The position numbers and the translations under genes were made by a program. Positions 46,250 to 60,092 of a stretch of 64,000 nucleotides of DNA are shown in pieces. Under the pieces are notes generated by a model. It made no database searches and was not told the DNA's origin. It saw only the letters and a list, made by a program, of their open reading frames with translations. The stretch is from Epichloe hybrida (taxonomy: Eukaryota > Ascomycota > Sordariomycetes > Hypocreales > Clavicipitaceae). The stretch spans positions 124,001 through 188,000 of the forward strand of contig JAFEKR010000052.1 of assembly GCA_019022495.1 (NCBI GenBank). Reading direction: 5' to 3'. Each line of letters begins with the position of its first letter. The stretch's first letter is position 1.

Positions 46250-49200
46250 CTTTTCTAGAATATAAATAAGAAGAATAAACTAGTATATATAGCGCTCTAT
46301 TACTAGACTAATATAGATGTAATTGTAATCTAAGAATAGGAATATATAAGAAACCCGTGGCCCCTAGCACTAGGCCTTACCTAGTTTTAACTTACGTATT
46401 ATAATAGATATAATATAGTATATATAAATAAGAAATACAAAGTAAGGTTATAGTTAGCCTAGGGAGGGACTAACTAGTTACTAGTAGAGCTATAAGGAGT
46501 TAATATTTACTCCCTTTACTTAGAGAGATATAGTAATAACTAGAATACCCCTATTTATATAATTAACCTAGAGAAGCCTTATAACTAAAGTATATTTGTA
46601 GGTAACTTTAACTAAAAGCACCCCCTCTAGGATAAGCTAGATAGGAAAACTAATAAAGTAAATAAACTACTAGAGTTTATAGACTAGTAGAGGCTTAGAC
46701 TTATTATACCCTAGGGCAAGCCTATAAGATAATATAAAGATAATAAAGATAGCACTATTAATTTAGTATAGGCTACGCTAGATATTAGAGTCTACTATAA
46801 AGGCGCTAAGGATATCCCTAGATTTAACTATATTCTATAACTAATTAGTATCTTTAATAAATAGTAGGAAGCTATCCTCTAAGTCCTTAGATATGTATAG
46901 GGAGCTATAAACTAACTACATATAAAGGCAAAGGCTATGATTAGACTCTAGCCTAAGAATATACTAGACCTATGTGATAAAGAGGGAATAGATAATTACA
47001 TAATATAGCTTATTATAAGCCTATAATAGATTATAGATAAGGTAATCCTAAAGAAAGCCTAGGGACTCCCTAGCCTAGAGGTATAGTAGTTAGGGAAAGC
47101 CTAAGAGTTAGTTAGTAAAGCAAGGTAAGCTAAGAGATAATAAAGACACTAGAGGACTAATATAAACTAGTAAGCCTATACTAAGGTAGATAAGGACTAA
47201 GAATATATTATAAGGGAAGAGAAAAGAAATATATAAAGGGATATATTATAAAAGGCTAATATATAGGAAAAAGATAAAGGGGTCTAGAGGCTTAAGAGAT
47301 AAGCCTAGCTTTAAAGCTAGGCCCCCCTAGAGCTCCCTAGACTCCCTAAGCTAGAAAGAAGCAAAAATAACCCTAACCTAGCTACTATATATAATAATAA
47401 GGCTAGTATACTAGTATAAAGATTCTTCCCTAAGCTAATAGTAGACCTCTTATATATACTAAACCTCTCCTTCCTAGAGCTAGAAAACACACTATTACTA
47501 GATAAAGAATAATTTAGGTAAGAGAAAATTAATAATATCCTAGTAAATATAGCTAGTTAGAAGGCACTAGGGGATAATAAACTCCTAGCGGGCCTTATTA
47601 AAGCCTATGATAACCTAGCTAAAGATACTATAGCTAGGCTCCTAAATATAGTCCTAGAAATAGAATACTTCCTAGCCTGCTTCTAAACTATAAGGGTAGT
47701 AGTAATTAGGAAACCTAGTAAAACTACTAAGGAAATAAGAAAAGCTAATGCATAGAGACTAATCTTACTACTTAATATAGTAGGAAAGATTATAGAAGTA
47801 GTAATAGTAAAGTAACTTATAGCCTTTGCTAAGGTAAAGGGGCTACTCCTTAAACTCTAAATAAGTAATAGAATAAATAAATTAATAAATAAATTAATAA
47901 AAACTATAATAAAAGTCCTTATTAAATGCGTTAGGGAGGCCTAGGGTAGGGGTAGTATTACCTTACTAGCGTAAATAGATATATCTTTAGCGTTTAATAA
48001 AGTTAGCTACCTATACCTAATATACTTACTTATAAAGATAGGAGTTCTATAATAGCTAATAGTAGTAATATAAAGCTTTCTTATAAATAGAATAAGCTAG
48101 CTTAGCTTTAATAAAGAACTCTCTAGACTATTTGTAATTAAGGCTAGTACCCTATAGGGTTTACCCCTCTCCCTAATTCTCTTTTTACTTTACTTAGTAA
48201 AGCTTTATATTTACCTCTAGGCTATTCTAGGCATAGTAACTATAGGATTTATAAATAATATAAATATAGTAGCCTTTAGTAAGAATATAGTATAGACCTA
48301 AAGAAGACTAGAAGCTATATAGAAAATCTATAAGGAATAGGTAAAGTAAGTAAGAGTTAAGTTTAACCTAGCTAAAACTAAACTTATATACTTTAGTAAG
48401 TCTTATAGACTTTCCTAGGCTAGAGTCTAACTTAGAGTAGAGGAGATAGTACTTATAAAATTATATAAATTCCTAGGAGTATAGGTTAATAGAAAACTTA
48501 ACTAGAGTACCTATAGAAATATTCTTAAGGGTAAGTTAGCCTAGTAGTAGCTTACACTCTCTAAGCTAGTGGTATTAGCCTAGGGATATAGCTTTAGAGA
48601 TACTAGACTTTTATATATATAAGTAGTCTAGCCTATCCTTACCTATAGAGTAAGCGCTTACTATACTCTTACTAAGAAAGGAGAAAAGCTAAGGGAAGTA
48701 GTAAAAAGCTTTATAGTAAATTAATTAGCTTACCTCTAGATTATTATAGGGGCATTTAAGGCTATACCTATTATATAACTAGAGGTTAAGACTTATATCC
48801 CCCCCCTTAACCTTTACTTAAATAAGATAAAGCAGAGGTTTAAAGATAAAATTATTAATAGTAGGATAGTAAGGATAATCTAAGCTATAGCTAACTTAGT
48901 TATAATAGTACTATACTATAGAAGAAGACCCTTACTTATTAATAATAAGCTAGATATAGATATAGATAAGGAATAGAAGAAATATTAGGAGGACTAGTAT
49001 AATAAGGAGAGGCTAGCCTAGAGTAAATATATTAGAGAACTAACTAAAGACTAACTACCCTCCTATAACCTAAAGGAAATCTAGGAATTTCATACTAATA
49101 TAAATAAGCATATCTCTTTAATAATTATTTAATTATACATAGGAAAGATAGGCCTAAATAAGTTCCTATTCTAAAGAAAGGTTTCTAGGGTAGTTTCGCC

Positions 49201-50000
49201 CCTATATAGCTATAGTTAAGCTATAGAAGACTAATACTATATACTAGTTAATTATAGTAAATATAACTATAGGTAACCTTAGTAGTAATAGCCTGCTAAT
49301 GTATAGGAGGCAAGGCTAGCCCTAAACAAACCTTAAAAAGCAAAATATTTAGCTAAATAGTTTCTTAGTATAAGATAACTCTAATATTACTTATTAGTAT
49401 AGGAGCTAGCTATAAGATAGCTTAGAATACCTCTAGACCTAGGCTAACTTTATTAATAAATAGAAAACCTCCTAATTATAAATCTAGTATAGGGGACGGA
49501 ATAGATAGTGTAAGCATAGAGGTAGGCTAGGGGGGGGACTAATTTTATAATTTATAATTATAATAGAGAATATTTAGGTCTAGAACTATTATTAGATTAA
49601 TTTTAACTATAAACTCTAGGTATTATAAGTCCTACTAGCTTACTACTACCCTTACTCTAAACTAAAATTAAGCTACTACCTTATTTCTCCTCTAGGAGAG
49701 GGGTTATACCTATAGCTACCTAGTTATAACTCTTTATAGGGATAATAGTAAGTAAGAGATAGTTTATCTTTACTACACATACATTAAGGTATATAAGCTA
49801 AAAGATAAGCTTAGTATACTATTCCTTAGAGAAACTAGCCTAGTCTAAGCCTACTACTAAGGCACTTTATTTTTTCTTTACTTAATTACTAGCATAGAGC
49901 TTCTTAACCTAGTCCTAGAAGCCTTCTAAAGTCTATTAAGGAGGATATTAGAGCTAGAATAGACTTACTACTAGGCTAGAGTAAACTTACCTTACCCCTA
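46250..50000 (+). pseudogene. LINE ORF2 relic: endonuclease, reverse transcriptase, C-terminal region
   Basis: The apurinic-type endonuclease is marked by FVGNFN (from GDFN) at about 46595-46613, followed by a HPL.DKL-like segment. RT shows an IDISLAFNKVSY motif near 47970-48005, GLPLSLILFLLYL near 48158-48196 (from QGSPLSP), and GFINNINIVAFSK near 48246-48285 (from the FxDD box). A C-terminal RNase H region probably follows near 49400-49950 but is too damaged to call. Stops are of RIP type. Confidence 0.75.
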
Positions 50001-51423
50001 TTAGCTATAGAAGCCTAGGTCTTAACTAACTACTAGTGCTTATTTTAGTTACTAGATATATTTAGCTATATAGCAAATTAGACATAGAACTAAGCTAGAA
50101 TAAAGGTAATTATTACCTAGTAGTATTAATAGTTCTAAACCTAATAGTTAAAACACATATTAGTAGCTGCCCCTATCTAGTAAGTTAGCCCTATTACTAA
50201 GCTAGAGTAGGGCTAACCTACTAATAATAAGATAGTACTAATACCTAAGGTCCTAAATTAAACAAGACTTATAGAATATATATTAGACTTCTCTTAGTAT
50301 ACTAAGCTAAGGTAAATTAGTAGTAGACTAGGCCTAGAACAGAGGTAAACATAACTTATAGATAGACCCTTTTCTATTACCTATATGTATTACTTCTTAG
50401 TTATAGACTTCCTTAGGAAGTCCTTATACTTATAGGATTCCTAGGCGAATTAAAGTTAAATAAGTAGTAACACTAAAGTACTTATAGCTTCTAGTGCTAT
50501 TATGCTAGATTTATTCTAAATTTACAGTAAATATTAGTAAATAACCTAACCCTAGCCTAGGATAGCCTTAAATAGCTAGAAAGAAAAGAAAAACTTATAG
50601 GAAGTTTAATATAAAGAGAAGAAAGAGACTAGGACCCTAGGGGGGGGAGAGCTCTCTTTTATACTTATAAAGGGGGGGGGGGGATAATTTAAATAACTTA
50701 CTTAAAAACAAAGTATAATATAATTAATAAATCTAATAATATATAAGCAATCTTATCCTAGGACTATACTAGTCTAGGGCTATAACTACTCTCCCCCTAT
50801 ACTAATTAAATAAAACTAAGTGCTTAGACTTTACTAGATATATAAGGTAAAGGTAAGCTAAAGATAGCTAAAAAGTAAGGCTATAGAAAAGTTAGTGTAA
50901 AAGTAAATAAGAAGTGAATTAATACTATAAATCCGGATTTACTCTACCCTAGCCTAAAGCAAAGAGACTTAGGATAGATATGTTATTACACTAGAATAGG
51001 ACTAGAAGGGGCTTATTCTATATATTTTTCCTTTCTTTTTTCTTTTTAATAGGATAAGGCTAGCGTAAGCTAGTAATAAACACTTATAATAGGAAATACA
51101 CTAAGCGGCGCAGACTTGTTATAGGGCTAGCGCTAGCCTGTACATAGACGTAAGGGGGTTTTTCTTCCTAGTATAGGGTTTTCCCTTTTAACTTAGTAGT
51201 AGGAGTACTAGTAATAGCTATCTATAGAGCTAACTAGCGTAAATAATATATATATATATTAGTTATAGGTAAGGGAAAGGGTCTTTGTGCTACCCTATAA
51301 GTTAAGTAATTTGCTTTAATAAAATGTTAGGAAAAGATATATAATTATACATAAGACTATAATAGTTAGATAAAAGAGAAAAATAAAGAAAAGGGCGTGA
51401 TTATAAGCGCTAGGCTTATAACC

Positions 51424-51679
51424 TATGGAGTGATTTTAGTGGCAAAGAGTAATAAAAAGAGAAGATAATGTGAAATTGCTATCTAGGAATTTAATAAGGT
51501 AAAAGGAAGCTATTATAGCTTTAAATCTGTAAGCAATGAATTAAGGTCTTTAAGTGAAGCTTGCAATGAATTGCGATAGCAAACGCGATCACAAACGCGA
51601 TGCGGGAAGATATATCATTAAACGAAGAATCTGACGATGTGATGCCTGAGGCTGCGATGTGAGGCTGTGATTCTCAACA
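51424..51679 (-). repeat. 5' LTR of copia copy A
   Basis: 256 bp, TATGGAGTG...CTCAACA. The outer ~130 bp (51550-51679) is almost unmutated and GC-normal, the inner part mutated. It marks the sharp change from the AT-rich block to the gene island. Confidence 0.92.
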
Positions 51680-51684
51680 AGAAT

Positions 51685-53100
<1,416 letters not shown>

Positions 53101-54739
53101 AAAAGTCGTCTCAGGTCCGACGAATGAAAATGGAAACTTTTGGATGGTAGAACGAGCAATTGATCTTTTTATACTGCTTCCCCCCTTTGGATACAAGTGC
53201 GCCGTCTTCGTCCATGATGTCGTTTGTGCATCATCATCATCATTAGTTGCAGAATGTGAATGCCAGTCAGTTCAATTTGACCCCACGGCGGGGCAGATGA
53301 CGATGCTTGCTTGATTGAAGTGCGGGGCAATCCGTGAAGGTTTCGTACCCCGCACCAGCGCTCGCTGAACTTGGCGGCAACCCCGTGTGCAAATTGCCGA
53401 CAAAGCCAACGCCGAAACAAGCTTTTGCCAAGGTACGGCAGTAATGGGCATGGCGGACTTGGGAGCGTTTCCTCAGCAGTCGGGACGGTAATGGTAAACG
53501 ATGAGCTTTTTTTTTTTGCCCCGAAACGATGGCAGTCGCGCCGGCTCCGGGATATGAAAAGAGTCGTCCACGCTCAGTATGGTTGAACCTCGAACCTCGA
53601 ACCTCTGACATGCTTCAATCTTGGGTTGAGCACTCACTTGCCGTCGCTTGCAGAATCTCTCCGCGACGAACTCGAGCCCTTTCCGATAAGAGCCTAAAGA
53701 TGGCATCGCGGCCTACGAAGACGAGACGAACGCCAAATACCGGACGCCGGACACATGAGGAGACGAGACGACTCGGCGGAGTGGATGGCAAACAGCCAGG
53801 AGATGGATGCACAAAGGGGCTGCAGAGTCATTCATGGGTCGATCACTACTACCTCTGGGGATTGTCTTGGAATTTTGGATGCGTGGAGAGACTCCATGCG
53901 TGGCAAGAATCACGATTGGTGCGGGTGGTGGTACAAAGGCACGTACGGAGCACTGTTATGTGTGCTTCACACGTTGTGGTCTTGACTCTCGAGCAAGTCG
54001 ATTTGCAGGACGCTAGTTCCTTCTTGTTCCGTCTGTCTTGTTGCAGATGATGATGTAGGACGAACGATGGTTGCACATGTTCCAAAGCTTGACCCAAATA
54101 ATGGAATGATGGCTCGGTTTTTGAAGAGGTGCTCTTAGCGAGGGTGGAAAAAGAAGAATTTAATGGTTGCCTCAATTTCCCTCACCCGGCGTGGTCCTTG
54201 GCTGCAACGTCGGGTTCAAGAGAACGGCATGAAAAGGAGGCGGGCTGGGAAATTGTGCCCGGTGCCATCAGATTGACATGTCATTTGTCATTTCTCTCCA
54301 AGCTGCTCTGTACGGAGATCAAGGGCGGCTCGTGGGCGGCGGGAACCAGAACAGAGGCATGCATGGATGACAACAGGGGTAAATGTGACTGTGACTAACC
54401 CCAAGGGGGCACGGGCCGCAGGGTCACGACTCACAGGCCCAGGATCCGAACGCCCAATTTGCAAGGGGGTCGATGAGCTGAGAGACATCTTCCTCGACAA
54501 GATGGGCCAGATGGACCAGATGGACCAAACCGGACCTGATGCACCAGACCAGACTCTGGCATCGATTGCTGCGGGCTGCGGCCCCTTCAATCCGCCTTTT
54601 CAATCATCATCGCCCTCTCTCACCCGCTCATGAGACTCGTCCCATCAACTTGTTGGGACCCAGGCGCCTCCAACCTGCCGTCAAACCTTCTGCTGAACCG
54701 AGAGAACGACAACGGTGACAATGCAGCCGTTGCCTCACA
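53101..54739. other. Intergenic, 1.6 kb, no supported gene
   Basis: Between the SDR gene and the channel gene, both on +. Open frames on both strands are of moderate length but lack motifs, codon character and consistent splice sites. Visible features: a T-run at 53510-53518, CGAACCTCGAACCTC triplication near 53585-53607, and GATGGACCA tandem units near 54505-54535. It probably holds the promoter of the channel gene and a long 5' leader. Confidence 0.5.
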
Positions 54740-57700
54740 ATGGCTATCGACTTGGGACTCGACCCGACACACTCGTCCATATCTGAAGTATGGCAGTTGC
54801 TTGCGGCACGAGGCTTCAATCTGGATGTGGTATGTGCTTCACAACACTCGTCTTCTTCCTCTTCTGTCCTCCTCCATACCAATCACGATCAGATGCCGTC
54901 ACATCACACATCACAGGGCGCGATATGATGCCCGCTGAGAGCGAGTAAACCGAAACTGACAAAAATCTTGTTTCCAACAGGGCGGAGATCAAGACCCGAG
55001 GCAGGGATCGGCCCGAAATGGCTCCTCTGGAGGAACAATCAGTACCACAGCCAATAACAAGGGATCGTCGATACAGAAGCTAGGCACAACGTTTATTCCC
55101 GTCGCCGTCTTTGTTGGCGTGTCCTTGGTCGCCTTCACTATCCTGCGACGTTTCTGCAAGCGCGTGTATGCGCCCAGGACAATTCCCGAACTGCGAGTTC
55201 CAGAGTAAGCAAGCAAGCCCATGGCCGCCCTCTTCCTCCCCGGTAGAGGACATGGAAAGGCCAAACTAACTAACCATTGCGTAGTTTGCCCATCCCAGCT
55301 CTGCCCGGAGGATGGTTCAATTGGGTTGTCCCCTTCTTCAAGACGCCGGACAGCTTGGTGCTTAACCATGGATCCCTCGATGGCTTCTTTTTCCTCCGCT
55401 TCCTCAAGATCATGCGGAACATGTGCCTGGGCGGCTGTCTTGTCACATTCCCTCTTCTGTTACCCATACATGCTACGGGAGGAGTTGGGCTGACTGATCT
55501 GGACAAGTTGACCATCGGCAACGTAAAAGATCCCCAGAAACTTATTACTCATGTATTCGTGGCGTGGGCGTTCTTTGGTAATACATCATCCACCCGGCTT
55601 CTGATTTTTTTGGTTTTTTCTTTCTCTCGCGCGCATGGTGTGGCATTGTTGCTAACGTGCCAGCGCAGGCTTTGTCCTGTACATGATTGTCAGGGAATGC
55701 ATCTACTACGTGAACCTCCGTCAGGCATACCTGTCATCTCCGTATTACGCTGATCGCATATCTTCGCGAACGATTATGCTCACCTGCGTTCCAAAGGAGT
55801 ACCAAGATGAACGACGACTAAGAAAATTGTATGGCAATCAGGTGAAGCGAGTTTTCATTACACGAACATCCAAAGCACTCGCCAAAATGGTCAAGGAGCG
55901 CCAGCAGACAGCCGAGCGACTAGAAAAAGCAGAGATTGCGCTCATCAGGAAAGCCAATGCGGCGCGCAACAAGAAACTCGCCAAAAACCCAGAACTAGCC
56001 CAACCGTCGACACGGCAAAGTTCCACGACGGAATCGACCGAGTCGAAACAAAAGCTGGTCACTATCCCGAGCCGAAGCACAGCAAACAACAACAGCAACA
56101 CCAACATGAGAGAAAATATGCTCCAAGTAGAGCTACCTGGATCTGCGATTTACTTGGAGGCTCTTGATGCTAATCAAGACAAGGACACCATCACGTACAA
56201 GGCAGATGCAGAGGTCAACGAGAAAGTGGACTCGCTAGAGAGAAATGAGGATGACGAGGAGTACCAGCATCCGTATGGACTCTCGGCAGACATTCCTGAT
56301 GTGAGAGGCTCCGTTGCCGCCCAATGGATTCCTGTCGAGCGACGACCATATCACCGACCAATCGGCAATTTCTTTCGTCGCGTAGACACCATTCGGTGGA
56401 CTCGGACTCGGTTGCGTGAACTGAACGTGCAAATCTACAAAATGAGGAAACAAGTCAGACGTGGCGACGGAGCCATCGTCTTGCCAACCGTGTTTGTCGA
56501 GTTCTACAACCAAGAGGCGGCCCAGGCGGCCCACCAGGTACTGTCCCATCACCGGCCTCTACAGATGTCGTCGCGATTGCTCGGCGTCCGTCCAGATGAG
56601 GTGATTTGGTCCTGTCTACGCATGACTTGGTGGGAACTGATTATTCGACGGTTCCTCATATTAACTCTCGTCACGGCAGCCGTCATTTTCTGGGCCATCC
56701 CTTCGGCTCTCATCGGCACCATGAGCAACATTGACACGGTGACCGAACGTTTCAAGTTTCTCAACTTCCTCAACATGTTGCCCAAGGTGATACTGAACTT
56801 TGTACAAAGTTTCCTCCCAGCCATTGCTCTCACGATTTTGATGGCCATAGTGCCGGGGCTGTTGCGAAGTAAGAAACATTCCTCCCCCTCCACCATAGCC
56901 TTACACTACACACACGTGCCATCAGTCCATCGTTGCTCACAATGGAGTGTGTAGTTTGCGGGGCATTATCCGGTATTCCCACCACCACCCGCGTCGAGCT
57001 GTTTGTTCAAAACGTCTATTTCGCCTTTCAGGTTGTGCAGGTCTTCCTCATCACGACCCTCACGTCAGCTGCCTCGTCCGCGCTAGGCAAGATATTGTCG
57101 AATCCCCTCGGTGCCAAGGATCTCTTGGCCGAAAATATCCCGAAAGCTTCCAACTTTTACCTTTCTTACATCCTGATTCAGTGCATGATGAGTGGCGGCT
57201 TGCGACTGGTGCAACCATTCGGCCTGATCAAGCACTACGTCATTGGGAGAATCGGCGAGGTCCCGCGAGCCGGGTACAAGCGATGGCTCACCCTCGAACC
57301 AGCCCACTGGGGGGGCGTTTATCCCGTGTACACCACCATGGGCGTCATTGGTATGTTTGTCTGACCTCTCGGGTCATCTTTTTTTGTTCCATTTGCCCGG
57401 CCCGAGGCCCCAGCTAACACCCGAAATGCAACAGCCCTGAGCTATGCCTTTATCGCGCCCCTTGTGCTCATGTTCGCAGCCGGCGGCATGTTTGCCACTC
57501 AAATGGTGTGGAAATACAATCTCCTCTACGTCCTCGACTCGGACGTGGACAGCAAGGGACTCTTCTACCCTCGCGCCCTCATTCACTTGACCATCGGGCT
57601 CTACCTCGCCGAGATCTGTCTCATCGGTCTGCTAGCGCTGAAGGCGGCCTATGCACCGCTGGGCCTGATGGTGCTGTTCTTCATCTTCACCGGCCTGGTG

Positions 57701-58510
57701 CACGTCTCACTGGGCGATGCCATTCGGCCTCTTTTGCTCAACCTGCCCCAGACACTTTCGCTGGAGGAGGAGATTCAAGAAGAAGAGAAGGCCAAGGCAC
57801 TCCGAGAAACGGAACTGGCACGAGCGCGACTAGACCGAGACGGCGGCGCAAACGATTACTACGATACCGAGCAAGTCTTTGGCGACGAGGAACAACTTGT
57901 CCAGCCGGAAGACGAGCAAGACGGCGAGGAGGAAGAAGGAGAGGACGGAGATGGGGATGGGGATGGGGATGGGGATGGGGATGGGGATGGCGAGGAACAC
58001 GAAGTGACAGGCACCCGGGCAGTCGAAGGCGCAGCCAGCATCGGCGCGACCATGTCGGAATGGCTCAAAGACAAGTCGCGGCGAAAGGTCGACGCGGAGA
58101 TGGACAAGGCGGGCATCGGCGAGTTTCTGGACAAGCTCAAGCGCAAGCTCGGATTCCGGAAACCCGACAGGCGCAGCGGCGACAAAGCACCGGGGTTCCT
58201 CGCGCGGTGGCTGCACCCCGAGGAATACGAGGACTTTGTGAGGCTGCGGAAGGCGATTCCGGGAGACCAGCTCCCGGCCGTCGAGTACCCGGCCGGCTTC
58301 GGCAAGCGCTGCTACCTGGCGCCCGAGACGTGGGCGGCCAAGCCAGCACTGTGGATCCCCAGAGACGAGGCGAGGGTGAGCAGGCAGGAGGTGGCGCACA
58401 CGAGCAAGTACACGCCCATCTCGGACAAGGGCGCCGAGCTGGATGAGAAGGGAAGGGTGGTCGCATACTATGACAGGGCGCCGATGAGGAAGCCAAGATA
58501 CCTCCTGTAG
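54740..58510 (+). CDS. CSC1/OSCA-type calcium-permeable stress-gated channel (PHM7/RSN1 family)
   Basis: Six exons: 54740-54829, 54981-55204, 55285-55577, 55669-56868, 56955-57350, 57435-58510; all junctions are GT..AG and in phase, giving 1,092 aa. Family members are plasma-membrane (sometimes vacuolar or ER) cation channels opened by osmotic or mechanical stress. In order: a first membrane helix (IPVAVFVGVSLVAFTIL), the RSN1-type N-terminal membrane region with LPGGWFNWVVPFFK and a DGFFFLRFLK segment, a large cytosolic domain, then the conserved seven-helix core with PTTTRVELFVQNVYFAFQVVQVF-like and NFYLSYIL segments, and a C-terminal cytosolic tail. The tail has an acidic DG repeat encoded by GATGGG hexamers (57946-57990). 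Exon 1 encodes only 30 aa, so the start is the least certain part. Confidence 0.88.
57946..57990 (+). repeat. In-frame GATGGG hexanucleotide repeat (Asp-Gly) in the channel gene
   Basis: About seven GATGGG units encode alternating Asp-Gly within a Glu/Asp-rich part of the cytosolic tail. Length changes keep the frame, so this is a likely polymorphic site. Confidence 0.85.
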
Positions 58511-58908
58511 CGTAACGTAACGTTGCACAACGGGGCAATTCCCCATGTACATACATACATACATACATACATACATACGGATTAATCCGTACGGATCCGC
58601 GCATTCCACGCATGTTAGTTACTCTACAGCACATGTAGTAAGTGGTCCGCACGCACATTGCACGCGAAACCCGCCATGATTGATCAAATCAGATTGGCCG
58701 GTGGCAAGTGAAGAAGGATTATGTGACGATGAAGAAGAATGAAGAACGGCATTGCTTCCGTACGCCGGGCCGTGACTATTGATTCATCTACATGCAAGTA
58801 CGGATTATAGTACGATACATATCATAGCCGGACGCCCGCGTAAGGAGGAACAGGAACAGGAACAGGAACAGGAATCGTGCATGCATGCATCCATCCCGCC
58901 CGCCCGAC
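58511..58908. other. Intergenic between convergent genes
   Basis: 3' sides of the channel gene (+) and the ZNF207-like gene (-). It holds a CATA tetranucleotide array (about 58549-58579), an ATCCGTACGGAT palindrome near 58583-58596, and a GGAACA hexamer array (58849-58875). No gene seen. Confidence 0.6.
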
Positions 58909-60092
58909 TTATGCACCAACCTCCGGGGCAAAAGCATACCGCGGCAATGCGGCCATTCGCTCCTCGGGGCTGAACTCTGCATCGTCGTATACCATCCGGC
59001 CCTTCTTGGCTCTCTTGTCTCGTGCGTCTTCGGCCTCTTGTGCATGCGGCGGTGCTTTGACGCCTGCCTCGGCCATGCGAATCAGCTGGTCTATATCGTC
59101 GCCCCGGGCACCTCCTGGTGTCACGGCCTGGTGGGACCATTGCCCCGGGGCCAGTGGTGGTGGTCTTTGGGGCAGCGCCGTCGCGCCCAGGGGGTTGCTC
59201 GGAGGTCGGGCGGCAAGGGGTTGTTCGCCAGCGGGGGGGTATCCGTATGGCTGTTGGTGACCCGGGAAGCCCGGCTGTACAGCTGCTTGTGCCTGGTTGT
59301 TCTGGGGAAGACCCCGTTAGCATGCCGAGTGTTCGCAATGGCAAAGATGGGATCAGCAGGCAGGCAGGCAGGAGTTGGTAAAAAAACGTACAGGTTGCCC
59401 ATCGACCTCACGACGCGCGGCATCCTGGCCGCCATTGGGTATGCCCGCCTTCTTGTTCGCCCTAAACTGCGCCAACCGGTCCTTGAGCTCTTCCGGCGAC
59501 TCAATCTTGACCTTCTTCCTCTGCATCGGCTGTCCGGACGCGGGGTTGCCCGTCGCGATGCGCCGATCCTCCTGGGCCTGGTAGAAGTTCTGGATGATGC
59601 GGTTGCGGTGCTGATCCAGCGCCTCTTGGGGGATGCCTTCCATGCCGAAGATTTCCACCTCGAGGCCTTGTCGGTTCGGCAGCGCATTCTCGACTTGGCT
59701 GAGTGTTTCCTTGTGCACTTGGTTCAGATGAACGGATAGACCTGGGGGGCGTGGACCATGTTAGCTCAAGTCAGGGTTCCGACGGAATACCGTCCGTAGT
59801 GCCTGCCTGTCAGCAATGTCTGTTCTCGGATGCCATCGTACCTCCGGCTGTGTTGAGTCGCCGTCCGCAGCGGTCGCATTTGAAGTGCTTGGCTTTCTGG
59901 TGGGAGATGAGGAGCTTCAAATCTTCGAAATCGCGCTCGCCTGCGTTGCAGAAAAAAAAAAAAGTCATCATCATGCAAAAAAATCAAAAAATCGGATCGA
60001 TTGGAGCCATGGAGGGACATCGTACAGTAGTAACACCAAGGCCGCGTGAGCACTTCCTCAACGTCGGGATGCCCACGCTTCTTTTTACCCAT
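58909..60092 (-). CDS. ZNF207/BuGZ-like C2H2 zinc-finger protein
   Basis: Four exons on the minus strand: 60026-60092, 59842-59940, 59392-59741, 58909-59301; introns of 85, 100 and 90 bp are all GT..AG and in phase, giving 302 aa. After MGKKKRGHP come two adjacent C2H2 fingers: [21 protein letters not shown] and [21 protein letters not shown], then the family signature [15 protein letters not shown] and [12 protein letters not shown]. This is the arrangement of human ZNF207/BuGZ, which binds spindle components and splicing factors; fungal orthologues are little studied. The middle is charged, with a [19 protein letters not shown] segment. The tail is Pro/Gln-rich and ends in a short conserved-looking segment ([19 protein letters not shown]). 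Role inferred from family only. Intact. Confidence 0.85.

Larger units (their letters stand above)
44690..51256 (+). mobile_element. Full-length LINE (non-LTR retrotransposon), 6.6 kb
   Basis: It is flanked by a perfect 16 bp duplication TATTAGTTATAGGTAA (44674-44689 and 51257-51272) and ends in an AT/TA tail (about 51240-51256), both typical of target-primed insertion. It contains an ORF1 relic with zinc knuckles and an ORF2 relic with endonuclease and RT, in the order of the Tad-like fungal LINEs. The first ~100 bp is GC-rich and unmutated; the rest is heavily RIP-mutated. 50545-51250 matches the sequence at the window start. Confidence 0.9.
20980..51679 (-). mobile_element. Copia LTR retrotransposon (copy A), split by nested insertions
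   Basis: Two 256 bp LTRs (20980-21235 and 51424-51679) are flanked by the 5 bp duplication AGAAT (20975-20979 and 51680-51684). The element is on the minus strand, so the 5' LTR is on the right. Its own internal sequence is in three blocks: 21236-25444 (RNase H, RT, integrase, part of gag), 43730-44689 (gag) and 51273-51423 (leader). Together that is about 5.3 kb, a normal size for copia. The gaps are a hAT-like element with further insertions and a LINE. LTR differences are G:C to A:T transitions. All frames are damaged. Confidence 0.93.

Noticed and set aside
44690..51256. Biosynthetic or defence gene cluster in the AT-rich block
   Set aside because: All recognisable coding remains there are retroelement proteins with RIP stops.
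53580..53610. tRNA B-box-like GGTTCGAGG repeats
   Set aside because: No A box, cloverleaf or acceptor stem pairs around it; a short tandem triplication.
53101..54739. Possible extra gene between the SDR and channel genes
   Set aside because: Several frames of 70-170 codons on both strands but no domain, no consistent introns and no coding bias.
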